Shown here one piece after another: positions 1 to 9,700 of a stretch of DNA of 64,000 nucleotides. Source of the DNA: Paenibacillus uliginis N3/975 (GTDB taxonomy: Bacteria; Bacillota; Bacilli; Paenibacillales; Paenibacillaceae); assembly GCF_900177425.1 (NCBI RefSeq), contig NZ_LT840184.1, positions 1,453,487 to 1,517,486 of the forward strand, in the 5' to 3' direction. The notes under the pieces were generated by a model. The model did not search any database and had not been told where the DNA came from. It worked only from the letters and a program-made list of their open reading frames with translations. Made by a program: the position numbers and the translations under genes. How positions within the stretch are numbered: the stretch's first letter is position 1; every line of letters begins with the position of its first letter.

Positions 1-2
1 TA

Positions 3-770
3 TTTATCCATAAAAATGAATGGAGTACGTTATCCCAAAAAGAGCAGAACGATCATCTTTCTTACATTGTGTTAGATGAAAAGCCAATGCTGTGTAAACA
101 GATCGTTACATGGTTGGAGCAGGTGGGAAGCAAGAAGATTACCTTTGGTTATATCTCAAAACATTTATCGCAAATTATGACCTATTTGCATATCGCAAAT
201 CAAGAAATAACGTTGAATTCTGATATGGATCTAATGCCAATCGGAAAGTTAATACTACCAGACAGCGGATATGTACTAGACAAGAGACGCAGAAAGTCCC
301 CTGTTGGCGTCAGAGGGGAATTGTTCTTTCAAGTAAAGTCAGGTGAACAATTAAATAATAATTATAACATGAGTCTGTATAGAGCCGGTTTGAGCGCTAC
401 GTTAATGCCAAATCAAAATATAATGCTGAATGATTATACAGATAATATAGTCGAAGTTGATGGTGTAAAAATAAATGGTGATTTGATTCAAGATTTGCTC
501 CAGCTTAATGATGATATTTTATTTGTTAAAACCGAGTACGACGAAGTGGATGGACAAATAAAAGTATATGTATCCGTAAGGGAGCAAGAACAGCATATTT
601 TTGAGACCATCCATAAACAAATCCAGATGATAATACCTAGAAGTGCGCATAGAGCAAAAATTTACATCATACAAAATAGTTCAGCTGTTCTATCTGAAGA
701 GATTGATATCAAAACTCTAGAAACAGCAGAGGTTACGCTTGCGGCAAAAAACAGTGAGAATCAGAACGAA
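3..770 (+). other. Degenerate adenylation-domain remnant at NRPS N terminus
   Basis: The stretch aligns by eye with the C-terminal third of an A domain. 'IGKLILPDSGYVLDKR' corresponds to the IGRPIxNxxxYVLD segment, 'SPVGVRGELFFQ' to a6, 'YRAGLSATL' to a7 (normally YRTGDLxR) and 'DGVKINGDLIQDLL' to a8 (normally VKIRGxRIELGEIE). The a7 Asp, the a8 Arg and the a10 lysine motif are all missing, so adenylation activity is not expected. The PCP behind it keeps its serine (Ser263), so it would have to be loaded in trans, by an external A domain or an acyl or aminoacyl transferase. Only the last part is visible, so the full extent of the decay is unknown. Confidence 0.7.
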
Positions 771-3700
771 GAAAAGATTATTCAAATTATAAAGGAAATA
801 CAAGGCTCCAATCATATCGCAGCTGATATAAATTTATTCGAGCAAGGTTTAAATAGTTTGCAGTCACTGCGACTTATTGCGTCGATAAATGCTGAGTTTA
901 GTATTCAGCTTGAACTTTATGATGTATACAACCATCCAACTGTACGAGAAATTGCAGGCTTAATCCAGGATTGTCCTGTCGTAAATGAAGGGATTGAGAA
1001 AGCCCCAAATAAAGAGTATTATGAGCTTTCTCTTGTACAAAAACAGATATGGGAAATAAGCAACCTTAAGGAAGGTTCAACTTCCTATAATGAGATTTCT
1101 GTACATACGGTAGAGGGTCAATTAAATATAGATGCCTTGAACCGAGCATTCCAAAGTTTGATTGAACGACATGAAAGTTTACGAACGACCTTTGTAACCG
1201 TGGATAAAGAGCCAAGACAAAAGATTCATAGTTCAGATGAATACGGCTTTGCACTAGAAAAAATAAATGTAAATAGTAGTGGTGATGTTGAGGAAATTAT
1301 TAATGAAGAAAAAATGTTTGTATTCGATCTTCCAAACGGACCATTGCTTCGTGCTAGGCTTTTATGTAAATCAGAGAAACAGCAGTATGTTTTAATCATA
1401 AATAGGCACCATCTTATTTCAGACGGTTGGTCTGACGCTGTCCTTTTTAATGATTTAATTACGTTGTATAACGCATACGCAACTGGTAGCCATAATCCTC
1501 TTATACCACTATCTTTGCAATATAAGGATTATTCAGAATGGCAAAATAATATGTTGCAGTCAAATAAATTTGACGAGCATAAACATTACTGGCAAGAGCG
1601 TTTTGGCGGGGAATTAAATCGATTAGAGTTACCGAGATATAAAAACCGTCCTAAAGCGTATTCTTTCACCGGTAAAACCGTTAAATATACTTTTAATCAT
1701 GATAGAGCTCGTAAAATAGGCAGTCTGGTCAAAAAAAATAGTACCAATCTCTTTACTGCCGTAGTGGGAATACTTAGTGTTATGTTTCATAAGTATACGG
1801 GCTTGAATGATATCATACTGGGCACAACTATGGCGGATAGATCCCACATAGGGTTGGAAAAGCAGATCGGTTTCTATGTTAATACGTTACCGATCAGAAC
1901 GATTATCGAAGAAAACGATAGCTTTCTACAACTTATTGATCATGTCAAAACGGACTTGCAGAGCATGATTAAGTATCGCGACTATCCATTTGATAAAATT
2001 GTGAGAGATTTGGATATTAAAACAGAACTGGGTCATATGCCGTTATTTGATATTTTGGTTGAAGTGTTAAACTTCGAGACTCTTCAAAATGAGGGGATAA
2101 GCCTTGAAGGAGATATACAGTTACAAAAGTATGAGTGGGAGAATGAAACAAGCGTATATGACTTAAATCTTATGTTTGGCGAAATAAACGAAACGATCCA
2201 ACTAGAAATCAGATATAATACGGATATTTATGAGGAACAGCAAATTGAGCATATTTGGATGCATTTAAATCAATTGGTTGATCGTATCACAGATGATCCG
2301 ACGAGTTTAATCCAAAATTATAATATGGTCCCTGACTCAGAACTGAAACTGTTAGAACAATTTAACCTAACTTCTTATCCGATACCTGAAGATACTTTAG
2401 TAACGATTATAGAAAGAGAAGCAGTTCACAATCCAACCAAGGCAGTGATACAATTTGGCGACGAAGTTGTGCGGTATGGAGAATTACAACAACGCTCAAA
2501 TGAAATCGCTCACTTTTTAATGAATACATCGCAAGGTTCGAAAACTGCTGTTCTAATGGATCGTTCACCCGAAATCGTGGAGAGTATTTTGGCAATATGG
2601 AAATCTGGTGGGATTTATATTCCTGTGGAACCGAAAAACCCCTATGAACGGATCAAAAATATTATTGATGATGCACAGATTCCATATCTCATATTTAGTA
2701 AAAAATATTTAAAAATTGCGAGTCAATTACAGTGGGAATGTCCTAGTTTAACATATATCCTTTGTATTGATAGTGACAATATCGCCAAAGAAGAAGAAGA
2801 AAAACGACACTCGATGAATTCCGATCTCTGGAATCAGGTTGTCCAGAGAGCAAGCGACCAAATTGAAGAGGGTGCTTGGTTTAATAGTTATACAGGTAAA
2901 CCATTCAGTCGGTTGGAAATGGATGAATACGCTGAAAATGCAAAAAACAAGCTGCTTCCATACCTTCATAAACAAGCGAAGGTTTTGGAAATAGGATGTT
3001 CTTCAGGAATTACAATGTTCTCTATTGCTCCATATGTGAAAAAGTATGTTGGGATAGATTTGTCGAAAGAAATTATCGAGCGAAATAAGAAGATTGTGGA
3101 GAATGAGGGTATTTCTAATATTGAATTGCATTGTAAATATGCACATGAAATAGATGAACTAGAGGATGAAGACTTTGACGTCATTATTTTGAACAGTGTC
3201 ATTCAAAATTTTAACGGGCTTAATTACTTGCGAAAAGTAATTAACAATATAATTAATAAATCAAAATCCGAAGCACTTATCTTTTTAGGTGACCTTATGG
3301 ATATTGATAAGAAAGAGGAATTTATCAGCTCATTGGTTGAATTTGAAAGTCAAAACCGAGGTATGGGTTATAAGACATGGAAGGACTGGTCGGAACATTT
3401 ATTCATTTCTAAAAATTTCTTAAATGAGTTTGTTTACGACATAACTGAAATTGAATCGGTTACTCATTCGGATAAAATATTTACGATTGAAAATGAACTC
3501 ACGAAATATCGTTTTGATACGACAATCAAAGTCAAAAAAACCTGTGCAAAGGAAAACACGATTTACGATAAGACGAAATATCAATTTGATCGGAATGACC
3601 TCAGTAACTATAAATCTGAGAAGCAGTCCATAAACCTCTCGAAATTTGATCAAGAGGCTTATATTATTTATACGTCTGGTTCTACCGGCAAACCGAAAGG

Positions 3701-6700
3701 TGCAATCGTTGAACATGCTGGAATGGTAAACCATATACATGCAAAAATAAAAGATTTGAAAGTGGATTCTACTGCGGTAATCGCGCAAAATGCGTCACAA
3801 GGTTTTGATATATCGATATGGCAATTATTCACTTCTTTGGCGGTTGGGGGAACAACGGTTATTTATAGTGATGATTGTGTAAAGGATCCAGATTTGTTTC
3901 TAACTCATATATTTAAAGATGAGATCAATGTGCTTGAGGTTGTACCTTCTTATCTGTCTGTATTGTTAGATGGCATAAAGCAGATGCGTTTAGTTAATCG
4001 TGCTGGATCACTCGAATATCTGCTAGTTACGGGAGAAGAAGTAAAAGCAGAGTTAGTAAACAGAGCTTTTGAAATTCTAGAAGATATAATAATTGTCAAT
4101 GCTTATGGACCAACTGAGGCATCGGATGATATTACTCACTATATTATCAATGAGCCACTTGATAAAAGTACGGTACCTATAGGTAGACCGATTATAAACA
4201 CAAACATATATATAGTGGATAAGTACATGAATCTATGCCCAGTCGGAGTATGGGGAGAAATTTGTGTTGCCGGAATATGTGTAGGTAAAGGCTATGTAAA
4301 CGATAAACAAAAAACAGATAAAGTATTTATGAGAAATCCTTTTGTAGACAGCAAGCATGAGAGAATGTATTTAACTGGTGATCTGGGAAGATGGTTGCCT
4401 GATGGAACGATAGAATTTTTAGGTAGAAAAGATAAGCAGGTTAAAGTTCGCGGATTTAGGATAGAACTGCAGGAAATTGAAAATACAATCCTGACGTATC
4501 CGCAAGTAAAACAGTCTGTTGTATTGGCACTTGATAAACCAGATGGTTCAAAAGAGTTGTGTGCCTATATTGTCGCAAACCATGAGCTAGTAGAGGATAC
4601 GCTTAAGGAATATCTATATTCAAAGCTTCCTGAATATTCGGTTCCAGCGCATTTCATATCTTTAGAGAAACTTCCGCTCACCATCAACGGTAAAGTGGAT
4701 CAGAGAAGATTGCCAAAGCCAGAAGGTCATGCTTTACAGCAGCATGCTTATGTCGAACCGACAAATAAGATTGAAAAAGAGCTGCAAACGATTTGGTCCG
4801 AAATATTAAGTAATCCCCTTATCGGCATAGATGATGATTTGTTCAAAATCGGGGGACATTCCATTGTAGCTATTAAGATATCTAATAAGATCAGAGAAGT
4901 TTTGATGGTTGGTGTACCTTTAAATATCATTTTTGATAAACCAACGATAAGACAGTTGGCATCGTATATTGAGCAACTACCAAATAAATCGTATAACGAA
5001 GACAACGCATGGATCGAAATAAATAAAGCGGGCAAAAAAGATAGTTACAAACTCGCCCCTGTTCAGCTGCCTGAATGGTATTTGCATCAACTGGATTCCG
5101 AAAGCACGAATTACAACATTCCTATTGAGTTAATGTTTAGAGGTAATTTAAACTTGAAGGCATTTGAGAAGGCTTGGAACAGTTTGATTGAGAAAAATAG
5201 TGTGTTTAGAACTACTTTCGATATAACGAACGGAGAACCAATTCAAATCATACATGAGGAGATCAAGTTTGAACTAAGTGAAGTCTATTTTGATTATTCA
5301 GATCTACCTAAATATGAGGCATTGAAAAAAGCGGAAGAACTAGCTTTATCTCATGCACATCAAGTTTTTGATTTTACGAATGGACCTATGTTTAGTGTTC
5401 AGCTAGTCCAAATAGATCGTGATCATCACTTGTTCTTATTTGCTACCCATCATATTTTATGGGATGAAGTATCTTCAATTAATCTCATCAGTGAATTATC
5501 CAGACTGTACAATTCCTTTAATCAGGATATCAATAATCAAGTCATTTCCCAGTCTTCTGAAATCGACTACATCGATTATGTAGAATGGGTGAATTCTTCG
5601 CTTGAAAAAGGATTATTTCACAGACAAAGAGACTATTGGTTGGAAAAATTCAAAACGGTTCCAGAACCATTACAATTACCTACTGATTATGTGCGCCCAG
5701 AAATTCAAACATTTGAAGGGGCAACAATTTTCGAGGTCATTCATAGCGAACTAAGGGATGAAATCCATAGATTCTGTGAAAAAAATAACATTACAGAATT
5801 TATGTTTATTTATGCGGTTCTAAGTTTGCAAATGCACATATTAAGTGGTCAAAATGATTTTGTTTTAAGTTCGCCAATCAGAAATCGTAACCATGAAAAA
5901 TTGGATAAACTTCTTGGTTCTTTTGCAAGTGCGATCATGCTACGAAGTCAATATAACAAAAATATTTACTTTACTGATTTTATAAGACAAGCCAAAGAAA
6001 CAGCAGTTGGTGCTTACGAGAATCATTTATATCCAAGTAATTTATTGCTGGAGGATTTAAAATTAAATCGGGATTTGTCTCGTTCTGGATTCTTTTCAAT
6101 CATGTTTGGTTTACAAAATGATAAAAATGACTTCCTTAAAGAAGATCATTTTGACGGACTCAAAATGGAAGTGCCTTCGGAAATAAAAGTCCATGATAAG
6201 GCATCGCGTTTTGACCTTAACCTAGCATACGATGATATTAACGGAGTAATTACAATATACTGCAATTTTAATACAGCACTTTTTAAAGAAAGTACCGTAC
6301 AAAAAATTGTACAGCAAAATATAAATTTGATGAAACAAGTATTGCAGCAACCAGATAAGCTTCTATCGGAATACAGCTTGGTTTCAACGGAAGAGCTAAA
6401 CCGAATTGTATTCGAATTTAATGACACTGCAGCGAGTTATGATATTTCTGGCGGCCTTCATAGGAAGTTCGAGGAGAAAGCGGAGAGCGATCCTTATGAA
6501 ATCGCAATTATTTATGAGAATACGACAATGAGCTATGAAGAATTAAATGCGAGAGCAAACAAACTAGCAAACTATCTCATACGAAATGGAGTAAGGAAAG
6601 AAGATAAGATAGGTGTGCTTGCTGCTCCTTGCCCAGATCTTGTGGTGGCCTTGTTAGGAATACTTAAAGCTGGATGCGCTTATGTTCCACTGAATCCAGA

Positions 6701-9700
6701 TTTTCCACCTGCACGAAAGCAATATATCATTCAAGATTGTTCCATTCAAAAAATTGTGCTGGCTGGTCAATTTAAAATCGATTCTCTAAATTTTGAAGGA
6801 GAATACGTGTTGTTGGATAGTGCAGAGATCGCTGAGTGTTCTCCATTTAATCCAAATAAAACGATAGATTTAACGCAGTTAGCTTATGTTATATATACAT
6901 CGGGCACGACGGGTGTTCCAAAGGGCATCGAAATTGAGCATAAAGGTGTATCAAATTTATTGGAATGGACACAGAAAACGTATAGGTTGAACAAAAATGA
7001 ATCTACGTTGCTGAATACGTCATTCACGTTTGATGTTTCAATTTTAGAGATTTTTTGGCCGCTTACTGTTGGAGCAAAAATAGTTGTTTTAAATGAAGAA
7101 AACAGAAACAAACCGGAAGTCATAGCTCAGGCTGTCAATGATCATCAGGTTGCAGTCATTCAATTTGTTCCTTCTTCACTTGAAATGTTCATCAGGGCAA
7201 AGAAAACGAACAGTATGACTGATCTGTTAGCTTTAAGGCATGTCATTTGTGGCGGTGAAAAACTGACGAAACGTTTAGTATCTGAATTTTATTCTGTCTT
7301 CGACTGCCGTTTGTCAAATCATTACGGTCCTACCGAGATTACAGTAGATGCCGTTGTTTACGATTGCTCTATACCATTTGATGATGAAATTGTACCGATA
7401 GGGCGCCCAATTGATAATGTGACGGTATATATATTGGATGAGGATATGAGGGTCGTGCCAGTAGGGGTGGAAGGTGAAATATACATCCATTCTCCTGGAT
7501 TAGCTAGAGGGTATTTGAATCAAGAGAGCTTGACAGCAGATTCGTTTATTTCCCATCCATTCGAATCCGGTAAGAAATTGTACAGGACGAAAGATCGTGG
7601 AAAATATACAGATGACGGTACAATTGTGTACTTAAGCCGTAAAGATGATCAGATAAAAATTCGAGGGAACAGAATAGAGCTTGGTGAGATTGAGAGACAG
7701 TTGGATAATATCTCTGGTATCCAGAAAAGCGCAATTCTGTACAATGAAGCGCAGCATGAATTATGTGCCTATATCGAGTTGGAGGAGAAAGACATTCAAG
7801 TAACCACTCGTATCGGCGAACGCTTTAAAAAGTATACGGCTAAACAAAGACCGCAGGCTATGGCTCGTGCAGAAGAATTGCATTATAAGGTTTGGCCGGC
7901 ATTTTTTAGCGGCGATGAAATCAACGTTCGCTACTGGCCGCTGTTGTATACAACGTTCGCAGGCTATCAAATTATGTTGTTTAACGAGAAAGATGAAATT
8001 GTAGCAGTAGCTAATTCCATACCTATCCACTGGGACGGAGATATTAATCATCTGCCATCTGGCTGGGATGGGGGACTGGAATCTGGATTTGTTAACCACG
8101 GAATCTTAGAGCCTAATACGTTGCTTGTATTGGCAGCGGTTGTGAGCGAAGAAGCTCGTGGAAAAGGATTGAGTACTGAACTTTTAAAGCAGTTTAAGTC
8201 ATTAGCCCAAGATTATAACCTTGATAAGGTTCTTGTCCCAGTAAGGCCTACAGATAAGGTGAAGCATCCTGACATGAGCTTTAAAGAGTGGTGCACATCA
8301 AGAAGAAATGATGGACAACTCGCGGATAGCTGGTTAAGAGTTCATGAAAAGATTGGTGGAGTAACGCTTAAAATTGAAACCCAGTCCCAATTGATCGTGG
8401 CCTCGCATGAGAACTGGGAGAAATGGAGTAACCAAAAGTTTGTAAAGAGTGGTGAGTATGTATTACACAATACGCTGCAGCCGGTTCAAATAGATATAGA
8501 ACGTGGTATTGGGAAATATTACGACCCATGTGTATGGGTAGAGCATCAACCTGCTGAGCAGGAGGAAGCGTGGGAGATTGTTGACGTTGACCTAATCGTG
8601 AGTCAGCTTGAGAAATATTTGCCTTCCTATATGCTACCGAAACATTATATGCTGTTGGATCGTTTGCCTTTGAACTCTAATGGGAAAATCGATAAGAAGC
8701 AACTTCCACGATTTGAACGGATCGAACGAACCACGACATCTAGAAAACCAAGCACTGAAATGGAGAAACTATTGGCTAATATTTGGGTGGAACTGCTCGA
8801 TCAGGAGCAAATCGGTGTCGATGATAACTTCTTTGATTTAGGCGGACATTCCTTAATTGCGACCATTATGATCTCAAAATTTGAAATGACTACGGGATTA
8901 AAGATTCCTTTAAAAGAGTTTTTGAAAAATCCAACCATTCAATTGTTGGCGGAGTATTTGGAGAGTCAAGTTGACACGAAGGAGAGCGAGCACTCGCATC
9001 AGCAAACCATTAAGAAGCAACATGTTATTAATAGGGAAATATCAGAAAAGGATCATGCCCTAACTGTATCAGGGAATGGAAAGGAAGCTCGAATTTCTAA
9101 TATAGAGCCCTTCAATGACCTTTTCTACAACAATTGTTTGTTCAATTCCTTCTTTCCTGTCATGAGGCATTTTAACAAAAATATTCATTCAGTTCTTGCT
9201 AATGATCTAGCAATGTATCACATTGACAATGCGGCTGAAATACCTGTTGTGAGTGCAAGTTACTATTCGCGAAAGCCGCATGATGAGATCATTGTAGAAA
9301 CGGGAATACAAGCAGACATGCAGCAATACTCAAAGCAATTAATAGATGATATAAAAAGAGCCATACTACAAAATAGACCAGTAATTATCTGGGTGGATTG
9401 TTACTTTGAACCATTTAGAAAAGACACATACATGAAGAACCATCTGCAACATACATGGTTAGTATATGGCTTTGATGACAAAAGAAAGATATGCAAGATT
9501 ATCGAGCATAACCATCGTGATAGCCTGCGCTATGAGCCGATGGAAATTGGCTATGGGGATGTTGTTGCCTGTTACGACGGTTTCCAGACCTATTTTGCGG
9601 GGGAAGGAACTCTTCGACCTAGTTACTACGAATTTTATATTGCGGATGAGCATCATTCACAAAGTGAAGATGATATCCGATTACGAGAATGCTATAACAT

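Noticed and set aside
3420..3788. 122-codon minus-strand open frame inside the NRPS methyltransferase insert
   Set aside because: Antisense shadow of an uninterrupted coding region.
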